Shown: positions 8,328 to 17,545, counted from the first letter of the stretch. The stretch: 64,000 nucleotides of DNA from Sphingobacterium multivorum (GCF_039511225.1 NZ_CP154261.1:620001-684000), one strand, 5' to 3'. Numbers and translations: made by a program. The notes: generated from the sequence alone by a model not told the origin.

Positions 8328-9068
8328 TTACTGCAATTTTTCGACCTTGAGTTTTATAGCTTCCTCAGCTAATTTAACGATCTCTTCAATATTCTTGCCC
8401 TCCGTATCCAAAGGATTTAGAACCTCCCAGGTCATATGAAGAAATGGGGTTAATGGATACATCCCATATTGTACCATTTCATATGATCCTGTGATGGCGA
8501 TAGGAACAACGAGTGCGTTCGGATTCTTCTTTAGTAATGTGGCAATTCCGCCAACATGAAAGGCCTTCATTTTTCCGGTTTTCGATCTTGTTCCCTCTGG
8601 AAAAATAAACGCCGACCAGTTTTTGGTTTTCATATTATTGGCAAGCTTCAATATCTCAGCAATAGACTGTTTGGGGTCATTGCGATCTATATTTGCGGCA
8701 CCACCATGTTTTAAGTTAAAGGAGATGCTAGGTATACCGCTGGCAAGTTCAATTTTAGAAATAAATTTTCCATGAAACCTGCGTAAAAAATAGATCATTG
8801 GCGGAATATCAAAGGTGCTTTGGTGATTGGCTACAAAGACAATGGGTTGCCCTGTTGGAATATTTTTATTGTCGATAAACGTCACCCGATTAAATAATGT
8901 GTAATAGCAGGCAACGAGACAGGCATTTAATATATCCACACTCTTTTTGTGTGCATTATATCCACCCAGCTTTAAACATAACCACTGTATAGGGTGAAAG
9001 ATAATCAAGGATAAACCAAAACAAAACCAAAATATTATAGATAGGAAATAGCCTAAAAACTTCTTCAT
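8328..9068 (-). CDS. plsC: 1-acyl-sn-glycerol-3-phosphate acyltransferase (PlsC family)
   Basis: Transfers an acyl chain to lysophosphatidic acid in phospholipid synthesis at the inner membrane. The 246 residues start with a hydrophobic anchor (about residues 5-30), followed by the acyltransferase motif ANHQSTFD (HX4D) and the substrate-binding motif FPEGTRSKTGKM. Length is normal for PlsC. Related enzymes can acylate other lipids, including ornithine or glycine lipids in Bacteroidota, so the acceptor is not certain. The ATG start at 9068 is the first one. Confidence 0.9.
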   Translation of the reverse strand: MKKFLGYFLSIIFWFCFGLSLIIFHPIQWLCLKLGGYNAHKKSVDILNACLVACYYTLFNRVTFIDNKNIPTGQPIVFVANHQSTFDIPPMIYFLRRFHGKFISKIELASGIPSISFNLKHGGAANIDRNDPKQSIAEILKLANNMKTKNWSAFIFPEGTRSKTGKMKAFHVGGIATLLKKNPNALVVPIAITGSYEMVQYGMYPLTPFLHMTWEVLNPLDTEGKNIEEIVKLAEEAIKLKVEKLQ

Positions 9069-9141
9069 AAATGTTATTTAATGATACAAATATATCATTA
9101 AGCAGTGGTTTTTTAAAAATATTGATTTTATAGTGTTTTGT

Positions 9142-9177
9142 TTTAATAATATTAATGTTATCTTTAATAATATTAAT
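9142..9177 (+). repeat. Two 15-bp AT-rich direct repeats before the DUF2089 gene
   Basis: TTTAATAATATTAAT occurs at 9142-9156 and again at 9163-9177, exactly 21 bp apart (two helical turns). Each copy holds the palindrome TAATATTA. The position directly before a gene for a small HTH protein suggests an operator, possibly autoregulatory; this is inference. Confidence 0.6.
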
Positions 9178-9191
9178 ATATTTATTATTTA

Positions 9192-9491
9192 ATGAAAAAA
9201 ATACCGGTTGATTGCCCTTGTTGTGAAGCGAAGTTAAAAGTCGCTAAATTGGTGTGTGACTCCTGTGAAACCGAAGTTGTTGGAAAGTTTTCATTACCCG
9301 TGTTAATGCAACTTACTGTTGAGGAGCAAGAATTTGTTCTGAATTTTTTGATACACTCAGGAAGTTTAAAGGAAATGGCAAACCAAATGGGAAAATCCTA
9401 TCCGACAGTTCGTAATATCCTGGATGATCTGATTCAAAAAGTGAAAGCTCTTACGAATAAAAATAGTGTTGGCAGAAATAGAAATATTTAG
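9192..9491 (+). CDS. DUF2089-family small DNA-binding protein
   Basis: A 99-residue protein with an N-terminal zinc-ribbon-like pair (CPCC at 8-11 and CDSC near 22-25) and a C-terminal helix-turn-helix (residues about 55-85, SGSLKEMANQMGKSYPTVRN), which is the DUF2089 layout. It is probably a transcription regulator of the two membrane proteins that follow. Tandem repeats lie 15-50 bp upstream. Confidence 0.82.
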   Translation: MKKIPVDCPCCEAKLKVAKLVCDSCETEVVGKFSLPVLMQLTVEEQEFVLNFLIHSGSLKEMANQMGKSYPTVRNILDDLIQKVKALTNKNSVGRNRNI

Positions 9492-9533
9492 TGGCGAGGG
9501 AAATCGAATGATTGATGAACAAAGAATGATGTC

Positions 9534-10028
9534 ATGATGAAAAATAATACGCTTTTTACCGAAAGCCAATCTTTTTTTAGCTGGTTATTATGTTTGATCC
9601 TTTTAACGGTCAGTGTAGCCAGTTTTTCTGTGCACTGGCATGATATCTTGCAGTTGGATTTTGTTCCATTATTTCAATTACCAGGATTTTGGATCAATTT
9701 GGTATTGTGGGGGTTATTTGGCATACTACGATTAAAAACTATTATTCGTGAAGATGGAATTGAAGTCTATTTTTTCCCATTTAATTTCTATCGTAAAAGG
9801 ACGCTTTGGGCAGATATCCGTGCTATTCAGGTACGAAAATATAACCCGATCGGTGAGTTTGGTGGATGGGGATTACGGAGGGGGGTGAGAGGTCTGGCTT
9901 TTTCAGCTCGTGGTAATATGGGTTTACAACTTACATTGGAAACTGGTAAAATATTAGTTATTGGAACCCAAAATCCGGCTGCGATTGAACAGCTGAACTT
10001 ATCTCAATTCTTAAAAAATGAAAGTTAA
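9534..10028 (+). CDS. Hypothetical membrane protein, PH-like
   Basis: A 164-residue protein with two membrane helices (about residues 15-35 and 46-65) followed by a soluble beta-rich domain. The text REDGIEVYFFPFNFYRKR and the Trp-Ala-Asp-Ile stretch after it resemble membrane-anchored bacterial PH (PH_2-like) domains, but I cannot name the family. It follows the DUF2089 gene by 42 bp and overlaps the next gene by 11 bp, so the three form one operon. Function unknown. Confidence 0.78.
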   Translation: MMKNNTLFTESQSFFSWLLCLILLTVSVASFSVHWHDILQLDFVPLFQLPGFWINLVLWGLFGILRLKTIIREDGIEVYFFPFNFYRKRTLWADIRAIQVRKYNPIGEFGGWGLRRGVRGLAFSARGNMGLQLTLETGKILVIGTQNPAAIEQLNLSQFLKNES

Positions 10029-10602
10029 ACAGATTTTTCAGAATCCATTTGCGGAATTCCCAGAGTGGAAGTTATTCTTTGCTGGTGTTATCGGATTTTT
10101 GTTATCAAGCTATGTTATTTATTTATCGGGCCAGCAGTTCAATGGTTTTATGCATTTCTATCAACCGGATGGGGTGATTTCGATATGGGCTGTATTGGGC
10201 GTTCATGCCTGTATGGTTTTGGCTCCTTTTACACTTCTTTACGGTACTGGGATGTTATTGAACAGAAAGACCAGAATCATCGATGTCATGAATGTCGTTC
10301 TGATTATACCATTTCCGCTCTATCTTGCCTTATTTTTAGGGAAATTGTTAAACCAGGATAAATTCACGGCTCAAGTATTAAAAGGAGTGCAAAACGGTGA
10401 TCATACATTGGCTGGAGTTGATAGAAACCAGCTGCTTTTATTCGGTATGTTTGGAATGGTCAGTTTGTTATTGCTATGCTATCAATTCTATTTATTGGTT
10501 AAGGGTATGAATGTAGCCGTTAATAATAAGAAGATTGGAATCAGTATGGTATTTGTGGCATTATATTTTATATTGGATTTATGCATACAGTTTAATTTCT
10601 AG
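10018..10602 (+). CDS. Hypothetical polytopic membrane protein
   Basis: A 194-residue protein with four or five predicted membrane helices and no recognisable motif. It overlaps the preceding membrane protein by 11 bp and is followed after 12 bp by a secreted hydrolase, so it belongs to the DUF2089-led operon. I do not recognise a family. A permease-like or envelope-stress role would be guesswork. Confidence 0.75.
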   Translation: MKVKQIFQNPFAEFPEWKLFFAGVIGFLLSSYVIYLSGQQFNGFMHFYQPDGVISIWAVLGVHACMVLAPFTLLYGTGMLLNRKTRIIDVMNVVLIIPFPLYLALFLGKLLNQDKFTAQVLKGVQNGDHTLAGVDRNQLLLFGMFGMVSLLLLCYQFYLLVKGMNVAVNNKKIGISMVFVALYFILDLCIQFNF

Positions 10603-10614
10603 TAAAAAACGACA

Positions 10615-11988
10615 ATGAGAAAAATTTTATACCTATTTATCATTTGTTTTCATTTTTCATGTACCCATGCGCAGACATTTGATGGCTCATGGAAGGGCGA
10701 GGTTGAGGTTTCAGGGCAGAAGCTGCTACTGGTATTCAATATTCAAAAAGATAGTGCAGGGAAGTGGAATGGTACCTTTGAGAGTCCGATGCAAACAGCG
10801 CAGAAATTTCCAATCAATCAAATACGTATTCAACACGATTCCATTTGGATGGATGTTAAGAATATAGGTCTTCTGTATGCGGGCTTTTTGGATCGAGATA
10901 AAGATGTTATGAAAGGGGTGATGAAACAAGGCCCCTTTGAATCTGCTATGATTTTAGTACGAAGCGAGAATGAACAGAGTGGACTTTCTCGTAAGCAGGA
11001 TGTTTTTCCTCCTTATAGCTATACGGAAGAGGAAGTTTCGTTTAAAAATAGTGCCGGCAATGCAGTTCTTACGGGCTCTCTGACTTATCCTAAAAATGGT
11101 GGACCATTCCCCGCATTGGTGTTGGTCAACGGTAGCGGTCAGCAGAATAGGGATTCTGAAGTGTTTGGTCACAGGCCATTTAAGGTGCTTGCAGATCATC
11201 TTACCAAAAACGGTTTTGCTGTATTACGTTACGATGATCGAGGGGTAGGCGGCTCTAAAGGAGAAGTTAATTTAGCGACAACAATTGATTTTGCCTCTGA
11301 TGCCAATGCTGCAGTTGATTTTCTCAGCAAAAAAGCTATAGTAGATGTGGATAAAATCGGAATGATCGGGCATAGTGAGGGAGCCCTAATTGCCGAAATA
11401 GTGGCATCCGAGAACAGTAAGGTAAAGTATACTGCACTTTTGTCTGGCCCTGTGATCAAAGGAGATTCTTTACTGATCTTACAGAGTTATGCTTTAGGAA
11501 AAGCGGGCGGATTATCTGAAGCAGCATTACAGACCAATAAAGCAAATAATCGAAGATTGTATACTATTCTATTGGAAGATGCGCCACCAAAGGCATTGGC
11601 CGAATCGTTGGAAAAAGAACTTATTCAGCAAAATAACGGTAATCCCCTGACTGCTGATATGAAAATTAAACTCAGTCCAATGATGAGCCCCTGGTTTAGA
11701 ACGTTTCTTCGTATCGATCCGGCTTATTATCTGAAGCAGCTAAAAATACCGGTTTTTGCTTCATTTGGCGGAAAGGACGTCCAAGTTCCTGCAAATGAAA
11801 ACATTTATTGTCTCCAACACCTGCACTTAAAGACTACTGACGTCACCATTAAGGATTATCCCAATTTGAATCACCTTTTTCAGCATGCGCAAACTGGAAA
11901 AATTGAAGAATATTTTGAAAACTCAGAGAGTTTTAATGAACAATTGATGGATGACCTTACAAAATGGCTTAAATTGAAGACAAATTGA
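10615..11988 (+). CDS. Secreted alpha/beta hydrolase (serine aminopeptidase S33-like)
   Basis: A 457-residue exported enzyme. A signal peptide spans about residues 1-19, ending at HAQ. A beta-rich N-terminal domain (about 20-120) precedes the hydrolase fold. Motifs are NGSGQQNRD, YDDRGVGGSKG, the nucleophile elbow GHSEG, Asp in SFGGKDVQVP and His in NLNHLFQ, giving the Ser-Asp-His triad. Substrate (ester or peptide) is not predictable. It is the last gene of the operon beginning with DUF2089 and is followed by a long hairpin. Confidence 0.87.
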   Translation: MRKILYLFIICFHFSCTHAQTFDGSWKGEVEVSGQKLLLVFNIQKDSAGKWNGTFESPMQTAQKFPINQIRIQHDSIWMDVKNIGLLYAGFLDRDKDVMKGVMKQGPFESAMILVRSENEQSGLSRKQDVFPPYSYTEEEVSFKNSAGNAVLTGSLTYPKNGGPFPALVLVNGSGQQNRDSEVFGHRPFKVLADHLTKNGFAVLRYDDRGVGGSKGEVNLATTIDFASDANAAVDFLSKKAIVDVDKIGMIGHSEGALIAEIVASENSKVKYTALLSGPVIKGDSLLILQSYALGKAGGLSEAALQTNKANNRRLYTILLEDAPPKALAESLEKELIQQNNGNPLTADMKIKLSPMMSPWFRTFLRIDPAYYLKQLKIPVFASFGGKDVQVPANENIYCLQHLHLKTTDVTIKDYPNLNHLFQHAQTGKIEEYFENSESFNEQLMDDLTKWLKLKTN

Positions 11989-12049
11989 TTTAATGAACTG
12001 AAGGCCTGGAGTTTTAGTATTTCTTTCCGGATCAAATAGGGGTAAAAGA

Positions 12050-12084
12050 TCAGGGCCATTTAATGTTCTATTAAATGGCCCTGA
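12050..12084. terminator. 15-bp perfect hairpin after the hydrolase gene
   Basis: TCAGGGCCATTTAAT (12050-12064) pairs with 12070-12084 around the loop gttct. It lacks a T run on either side, so it is not a classic intrinsic terminator, but its place between the ends of two facing genes fits a transcript end or processing signal. Confidence 0.6.
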
Positions 12085-12111
12085 CTATATTACACCAACC
12101 TGACTATATTA
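12080..12111. repeat. Pair of 13-bp direct repeats
   Basis: CCTGACTATATTA occurs at 12080-12092 and 12099-12111. The first copy shares its first bases with the end of the preceding hairpin. It looks like a partial duplication; no function is evident. Confidence 0.55.
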
Positions 12112-12144
12112 GATCAAGGGATATTTTTTTGAAGGGCTTTCCAA

Positions 12145-12852
12145 TTAAGGCGTTGTATTGGCTACAGGAAGTATTTTCCCATTGAAATAGTGATGTCCAT
12201 TTTGAGCGAACTCTGCAATATAGCGTCCCATTTCAAAGGCTAAAGTACCCGCTTCAACACCCGGAAAAGCAGCCTCGAACATTTCGGTCTGAGCAGAACC
12301 TAAGGCTAGACAGTTCACTTTGATTCCTTTTTCCTTAAACTCCTCCGCTAAGCATTCTGTAAGCACTGCTAATGCGGCTTTGCTGGTTGAATATGCCGAA
12401 AGTCCGGGAAACTTCAATGATCCCTGAAATCCCCCCATACTGCCAATATTGACAATATGTGAGCCTGATGGCATCATGGGAACAACGTTTTGTATCATAT
12501 TTACATGTCCCATTACATTGGTTTGTAGCATTTCAGCAAAATCCTTTCCATCAGTTTCCATAAATGGCTTATTGATGAGTGCTCCAGCATTGTTTATCAA
12601 GATATCAACCTTATCAAATTTTGATTGGATAAAGGGAACAAGTGTAGTATAGTCATCGTAGACAATATCAAATTGAGCGGGGTATAAGGTGCCGCCATCA
12701 TAGTTGAGCTGACCTGCAATTTCATGAAGTTTTCTCAGTTTGTCTGCTGATCTAGCCAAAGCAATGACTTTGTTGTCCTTTTTAGAGGTCAAATCCAACA
12801 CCGCTTCAAATCCAACACCACTGCTTGCACCTGTAATAATAATATTTGCCAT
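12145..12852 (-). CDS. Short-chain dehydrogenase/reductase (SDR)
   Basis: A 235-residue classical SDR: the cofactor motif TGASSGVG at residues 7-14, NNAG near 88, and the catalytic YSTSK near 153 with an upstream Ser in VNIGSMGG. It should use NAD(P)H on an unknown carbonyl or alcohol. It starts 2 bp after the flippase-like gene ends, so the two are co-transcribed, and both could act in lipid or glycolipid metabolism. Confidence 0.88.
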   Translation of the reverse strand: MANIIITGASSGVGFEAVLDLTSKKDNKVIALARSADKLRKLHEIAGQLNYDGGTLYPAQFDIVYDDYTTLVPFIQSKFDKVDILINNAGALINKPFMETDGKDFAEMLQTNVMGHVNMIQNVVPMMPSGSHIVNIGSMGGFQGSLKFPGLSAYSTSKAALAVLTECLAEEFKEKGIKVNCLALGSAQTEMFEAAFPGVEAGTLAFEMGRYIAEFAQNGHHYFNGKILPVANTTP

Positions 12853-12854
12853 GT

Positions 12855-13769
12855 TTATTCTTCTAGTTTTTGACTTTGTTCAACTTCTTCTGCGGAAGGT
12901 AATTTGTCCTCTCCAATTGCTTGCGGATGAAAGATAAAATAAATTCCTGAAAGCGCGACGAGAGCGGAAATAATATAAAATAACAAGGTTATTAAAACCG
13001 CATTGTGTGAGTCGACGTGGAATATGCCCGCTCCCCACATGATCACAAGCTCACGCATCCCTAAACCACCCACTGAAAACGGAATGATCGAAACAAGAGA
13101 AGATGCAAGGAATAAAAATAGGTAAGGAGAAAATTTGCCGCTAAATCCTAGCGCATAAAGGATAAGAATTGCTGCAATAACTTGCATGGATTGCACACCG
13201 ATTGCCTTTAAATGAGCTTTTAGAAATGTAGCCTTGTATTCTTTAAAGAACTTGGTTACGATAAAGTAGTAGAGAACGCTCCCTATTATAAATAGAATAA
13301 TGGTCAGATAGTTTGGGATTCCCAGCTGTGGCATATAAGTAATTAGCGCTGCAATGATCAGGCAAAGTGCCCATAATCCACTTAATCTATCTAAAAATAA
13401 GGCCGTAAATAATTTTCGTCCTTTAATATTGAATCGTTTTCTGAGGAAGAATATTTTATAACCATCTCCGCCAACACCGCCTGGTAAAATGAGGTTGTAA
13501 AATAGGCCAAGTTGATACAGTTTTAAATTATATTTTTCAGTAACATCCAAACCAATTGCCTTTAAAAAGGTCAATAAACGCGAGGAGGAAATAAAAATAG
13601 AGGTGCTATAAGCAACTAAAGCAAAGAATAGATAAAGTGGATTGGAATTGATGATGGCTTCTTTCAGATCCTTTAGCGATACCTTGCTGAATACCCAATA
13701 TAAGGCCCCCACAGTAACGACAATCTTTGCTATATTTTTGGCTATTTTGAGCCCCTTTTTTTTATCCAT
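12855..13769 (-). CDS. Second flippase-like membrane protein (LPG synthase TM region / UPF0104)
   Basis: A 304-residue polytopic protein with about eight membrane helices. The loop NLILPGGVGGDGYKIFFLRK and the later FLDRLSG, with SVGGLGMRE near 220, are hallmarks of this MprF-related family. It is not a close copy of the protein at 6217-7212; the family motif loops differ. It sits directly upstream of the SDR gene. A role in moving a lipid-linked compound is likely, but the substrate is unknown. Confidence 0.85.
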   Translation of the reverse strand: MDKKKGLKIAKNIAKIVVTVGALYWVFSKVSLKDLKEAIINSNPLYLFFALVAYSTSIFISSSRLLTFLKAIGLDVTEKYNLKLYQLGLFYNLILPGGVGGDGYKIFFLRKRFNIKGRKLFTALFLDRLSGLWALCLIIAALITYMPQLGIPNYLTIILFIIGSVLYYFIVTKFFKEYKATFLKAHLKAIGVQSMQVIAAILILYALGFSGKFSPYLFLFLASSLVSIIPFSVGGLGMRELVIMWGAGIFHVDSHNAVLITLLFYIISALVALSGIYFIFHPQAIGEDKLPSAEEVEQSQKLEE

Positions 13770-13856
13770 ATAAATTATACATCCAATCTTGTTCGGCTGT
13801 AATTAGCGTTTTGGAGAATCCAAAGTTAGAAACTTTGGCGAATTGTGCAATTGCGA

Positions 13857-14189
13857 TTAAGCAATCGTTGGGTAAATTCTTGAATACAATAATATCAAAT
13901 ATAAAATACCAAAGATAGTGGCGAGAGAAAATAGCCAATTTAGGTCAATTCTGTTATATTTGTGCTTGAGCACAGCGATCATTAATCCAATAATGAAGCA
14001 AAATAACAGGATAGGAGCTATAAGAGCTATCTTATTGGTAAAAGCAAGGCTGATTTGATTCAATTTGCTTTTTGCTTCCTGTCCTAAAAAGAGCGGATAA
14101 GAGGCAAAGGCCAATAAAATGATAAATAACCTTAACAGTGTTTTTGCGATTATTTTGCTTATGGTATGATTTTTGGCTGTAATCTTCAT
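13857..14189 (-). CDS. Hypothetical small membrane protein
   Basis: About 110 residues from the ATG at 14189; a TTG at 14213 would add eight residues. Three hydrophobic segments (near residues 18-38, 52-75 and 85-105) predict an inner-membrane protein with no recognisable domain. It is divergent from the lipoprotein gene at 14244 and lies 87 bp upstream of the flippase-like gene on the same strand. Function unknown. Confidence 0.65.
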   Translation of the reverse strand: MKITAKNHTISKIIAKTLLRLFIILLAFASYPLFLGQEAKSKLNQISLAFTNKIALIAPILLFCFIIGLMIAVLKHKYNRIDLNWLFSLATIFGILYLILLYSRIYPTIA

Positions 14190-14243
14190 GATTTGTGGAT
14201 TAATTAAACCCAAAAATACAATTTGAAATTAAAATTTATACAT

Positions 14244-14798
14244 ATGAATCGATTCGTTTTATCATTAGCAACTGTTTTTGCTACGGTGACCTTATTTTCT
14301 TGTGGAGCACAAAAGCAAGGTACATCAACTGGAAATCCTTCTTCCAATACGAGTGCAGCTTCTGGTCCTAGCGCTTCGGATTGGAAATCCGCTGTAAAAG
14401 GAACGTGGACATTGAATACAATCGATAGAGAGAATTTACCTTCTTCATTCACGATCAAAAGTGTATTTGAAGAAGCTCCGGCAGAATGTTTCGTAGGTAG
14501 CACATGGAATTTTATTGGAAATGGGAAAGGATCAATTACATTTAATGCGCAAGGAACTTTGTGTGCTCCAGGAGCATCACGTGAGATTTTTTGGTCTATC
14601 TATAATCCTGGAAAAGGCTTAGGAGAACCTCAGTTTCAATTTAAAAAGATTTATGCGGGCGATAAGGCGAAGAACGTAACAACAGGTTACCGATTAGATT
14701 TATCTTATTCTGATGGAAATAAATTAGTTATGCGTATGCCGTTGACAGTTGCTAATGGAGAAGCTTATTTAGTTTTTAACTTTACGCGCTCAAATTAA
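14244..14798 (+). CDS. Lipocalin-like lipoprotein
   Basis: About 184 residues from the ATG at 14244 (a TTG at 14223 is less likely because it would lengthen the signal peptide). The signal peptide ends in the lipobox LFSC, so the protein is lipid-anchored in the envelope. A low-complexity Ser/Thr/Gly linker follows, then a beta-rich domain with GTWTLNTIDRENLP and WNFIGNGKGSITF, which resembles the lipocalin-like domains common in Bacteroidota. Ligand unknown. A strong terminator follows. Confidence 0.82.
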   Translation: MNRFVLSLATVFATVTLFSCGAQKQGTSTGNPSSNTSAASGPSASDWKSAVKGTWTLNTIDRENLPSSFTIKSVFEEAPAECFVGSTWNFIGNGKGSITFNAQGTLCAPGASREIFWSIYNPGKGLGEPQFQFKKIYAGDKAKNVTTGYRLDLSYSDGNKLVMRMPLTVANGEAYLVFNFTRSN

Positions 14799-14825
14799 AC
14801 ATAAACGATAAAAAAAGAATAACAG

Positions 14826-14851
14826 AAAGCTATAGGAATTCCTATAGCTTT
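14826..14851 (+). terminator. Intrinsic terminator after the lipoprotein gene
   Basis: An 11-bp stem (14826-14836 with 14841-14851, loop aatt) is followed by a T run to 14855, a clear rho-independent terminator for the + strand. Confidence 0.9.
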
Positions 14852-15060
14852 TTTTGTTTAAAATTTAATACTTTTACACTCCCAATTCATTATGATTTAT
14901 TTGCACTGTAGACGGATGAGTTGACGAATACGGTGGACGGCAGGTATTGTATGATAATCTTGTGCGTGGCTAAATTAATCGCGGATAAAATAATTGTAAG
15001 TATGGGTATGGGATAAATATCTAACGATTTCGTCAGGTATTGCTTAATCTAGAGAGAAAC

Positions 15061-16212
15061 ATGGCTGAACAAAACACGAAAACTGCTTTAATAACAGGTA
15101 TAACAGGACAAGATGGTGCCTATCTAGCAGAATTCCTATTGAAGAAAGGATATAAAGTACACGGTTTAAAACGCCGTAGTTCTTTATTCAATACGGATCG
15201 TATTGACCATCTTTATCAAGATCCTCATCTTGACAACCGAAATTTCACGTTGCATTTTGGTGATTTAACGGATTCAACCAATTTGATTCGTATTATACAA
15301 GAAACACAGCCTGACGAAATTTACAACCTCGCGGCACAATCTCACGTAAAGGTTAGTTTTGATACGCCAGAATATACTGCGAATGCAGATGGCATCGGTA
15401 CCTTGCGGATTCTTGAGGCGGTCAGATTATTGGGAATGATCGAAAAAACCCGTATTTATCAGGCTTCCACTTCCGAATTGTATGGATTGGTGCAAGCGGT
15501 TCCACAAAGTGAAACAACACCCTTTTATCCCCGAAGTCCGTATGCTGTAGCAAAAATGTACGGGTATTGGATTACTGTAAATTATCGGGAAGCTTATAAG
15601 ATGTATGCCTGTAATGGTATTTTATTTAATCACGAGAGCCCTGTAAGAGGAGAAACTTTTGTGACACGTAAAATTACCAGGGCTGTGGCAAAAATCGCAC
15701 TAGGGTTGCAGGATAAATTATATCTTGGTAATCTGTCCGCACAACGTGACTGGGGGCATGCCAAAGATTATGTAGAAGCAATGTGGTTGATTCTGCAACA
15801 AGAAACCGCAGAAGACTTTGTGATTGCTACAGGTGTGACAACAACTGTTAGAGACTTTGTTCGCATGGCTTTTGCAGAATTGGGAATTGAGATTGAGTTC
15901 AGTGGAAAGGGAGAGCAGGAGAAGGGGGTAATTATCGATATCGACGAAGAACGCCTGGCCCAATTAAATATTGATAAGTCGCTGATTAAATTCGGTCAGA
16001 CTGTTGTCAAAGTTGATCCGGCATATTATAGGCCAACTGAAGTCGATTTACTTATTGGTGATCCGACAAAAGCGAATACAAAACTCGGATGGACGCCAAA
16101 ATATGATCTTCAGATGTTGGTAACAGACATGGTACAATCCGATCTTCATCTGATGAGAAAGGAAGAATACTTAAAACAAGGCGGATTTGAAACCTTGAAT
16201 TATTTTGAATAA
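15061..16212 (+). CDS. gmd: GDP-mannose 4,6-dehydratase
   Basis: Converts GDP-D-mannose to GDP-4-keto-6-deoxy-mannose, the first step to GDP-fucose, GDP-rhamnose or GDP-perosamine. About 383 residues from the ATG at 15061; an upstream TTG at 15040 is less likely. The extended-SDR signature GITGQDG is near the N-terminus, with [16 protein letters not shown], the catalytic YxxxK ([10 protein letters not shown]), and [16 protein letters not shown] for GDP-mannose. No partner epimerase or polysaccharide cluster adjoins it, so the end product is open. Confidence 0.95.
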   Translation: MAEQNTKTALITGITGQDGAYLAEFLLKKGYKVHGLKRRSSLFNTDRIDHLYQDPHLDNRNFTLHFGDLTDSTNLIRIIQETQPDEIYNLAAQSHVKVSFDTPEYTANADGIGTLRILEAVRLLGMIEKTRIYQASTSELYGLVQAVPQSETTPFYPRSPYAVAKMYGYWITVNYREAYKMYACNGILFNHESPVRGETFVTRKITRAVAKIALGLQDKLYLGNLSAQRDWGHAKDYVEAMWLILQQETAEDFVIATGVTTTVRDFVRMAFAELGIEIEFSGKGEQEKGVIIDIDEERLAQLNIDKSLIKFGQTVVKVDPAYYRPTEVDLLIGDPTKANTKLGWTPKYDLQMLVTDMVQSDLHLMRKEEYLKQGGFETLNYFE

Positions 16213-16311
16213 TTCATAATTGGTAAAAAAAAATAAAACTGGAATAATTTTTGTTTAAACATTCAATAGTATAAATTTATAGATTTATACCTATGAAAAT
16301 GACAGTATATT

Positions 16312-17238
16312 ATGATAAATTCAGAAGTTGTTTCGAGTAAGAAAGAAGAAGAAAAGAAGAAAGATTCTTCGAAGATTTACTTCTTTATCATTGCGATAGC
16401 AGCATTACTTGCAACAAACATATATTTTTATGTCAAGTTTAAGTCCAATGGTGAAAAAGTCTATACACTTACAGTAGAAAAAGAAAATCTGCAGGTACAA
16501 ATCGATCGTATTGAAGCTGAATTGGATAAAATTGATGTAGAAAATGTCCAATTGACGCCAGAGATGACCGTGCAGAAGGATGATTCTAGGGCGGAGATAG
16601 CAGTGCTTCGTAAAAAGCTTGAAAATAAAAGTATTACTCCAAAAGATATTGATGATGCACAGCACAAGATCAATCAGCTTAAGAAGCAGGTGGATACGTA
16701 TCGTGTAAATGTGCAACGGCTGATCCAGGAAAATCAAATTTTATCGAAGCAAAACTCCAATTTGAGCGAATCTGTAGTTGAAAAAGAAAAACAGATTACT
16801 TCGTTAGTTACATCAAATTCGGACCTGAAAGAGAAGGTTGCGACTGCTTCGGCACTAAAAGTTTCAAGCATCAGTATAAATGGCCTTGAAGTCAAAAAGA
16901 ATGGAAAAGAATTTGTAGAAGAACGTGCTAAAAAAATCGATAAGCTGAAAATCAACTTTACCGTTGCTGATAATCCGTTGGCAAAAAGTGGAGAACGTGA
17001 TATATATGTCAGAATTATTGATCCGCAGGGAAATCTGGTCGTGCAAGGTGATAATATTTTCTACGTACATGGCGAGAAATTACAATATACTTTTAAACAC
17101 AATATTTTATTTACCAACAAAGGTGAAGATTATATCGTCTATTGGGCAGCTGAAGAAGGATTCTCTAAGGGCGCCTATACGGTTCTGTTATATGAAGATA
17201 ATGCAATCATGGGACGGTCTACTGTTGTATTGCGTTAA
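16312..17238 (+). CDS. Hypothetical single-pass membrane protein with a coiled coil
   Basis: A 308-residue protein: a charged Lys/Glu N-terminus, one membrane helix (about residues 23-41), a long coiled coil (about 50-175) rich in Lys, Glu, Gln and Leu, and a C-terminal beta-rich domain from about 185 with VRIIDPQGNLVVQG. The topology puts most of the protein in the periplasm. I recognise it as a conserved Bacteroidota hypothetical but know no function. It ends before a very long hairpin. Confidence 0.8.
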   Translation: MINSEVVSSKKEEEKKKDSSKIYFFIIAIAALLATNIYFYVKFKSNGEKVYTLTVEKENLQVQIDRIEAELDKIDVENVQLTPEMTVQKDDSRAEIAVLRKKLENKSITPKDIDDAQHKINQLKKQVDTYRVNVQRLIQENQILSKQNSNLSESVVEKEKQITSLVTSNSDLKEKVATASALKVSSISINGLEVKKNGKEFVEERAKKIDKLKINFTVADNPLAKSGERDIYVRIIDPQGNLVVQGDNIFYVHGEKLQYTFKHNILFTNKGEDYIVYWAAEEGFSKGAYTVLLYEDNAIMGRSTVVLR

Positions 17239-17246
17239 AAATAAAT

Positions 17247-17306
17247 GCACTATTAAACAAAAAAGCTCTTTGCAGTCATGCAAAGAGCTTTTTTGTTTAA
17301 TAGTGC
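17247..17306. terminator. 28-bp perfect hairpin terminator
   Basis: 17247-17274 pairs perfectly with 17279-17306 around a 4-nt loop, and the arms contain A and T runs, so it can stop transcription from both sides. It is much longer than needed for a terminator. Confidence 0.88.
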
Positions 17307-17545
17307 GCTGTTTGTGTTAGGCTGATCCTTGGAACGTCGTAAGAATAGGACTATTCCCATTTATCGTTCAGTTTTATGTAATCAATGTTTGAGATATAAG
17401 GAGCCTAACTGAACGCCCTAGTTTTATTTATATTACTTGAATGTGGTAGCCTCTTATTTATGTACTTGGAACGGCTCATCTTATTATTTAGATGCTTTGG
17501 GTGCAGTATCCTATCCGCTTTCTTGGATGTCTGATTACAGTTGAT
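17307..17545. other. Non-coding stretch with competing inverted repeats
   Basis: About 240 bp between facing genes. GTTAGGCT (17316-17323) can pair with AGCCTAAC (17402-17409), and CGTTCAGTT (17365-17373) can pair with AACTGAACG (17407-17415). The two downstream arms share three bases, so the hairpins compete. A small GAATAG/CTATTC hairpin lies near 17343-17356. No convincing ORF. Confidence 0.5.
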
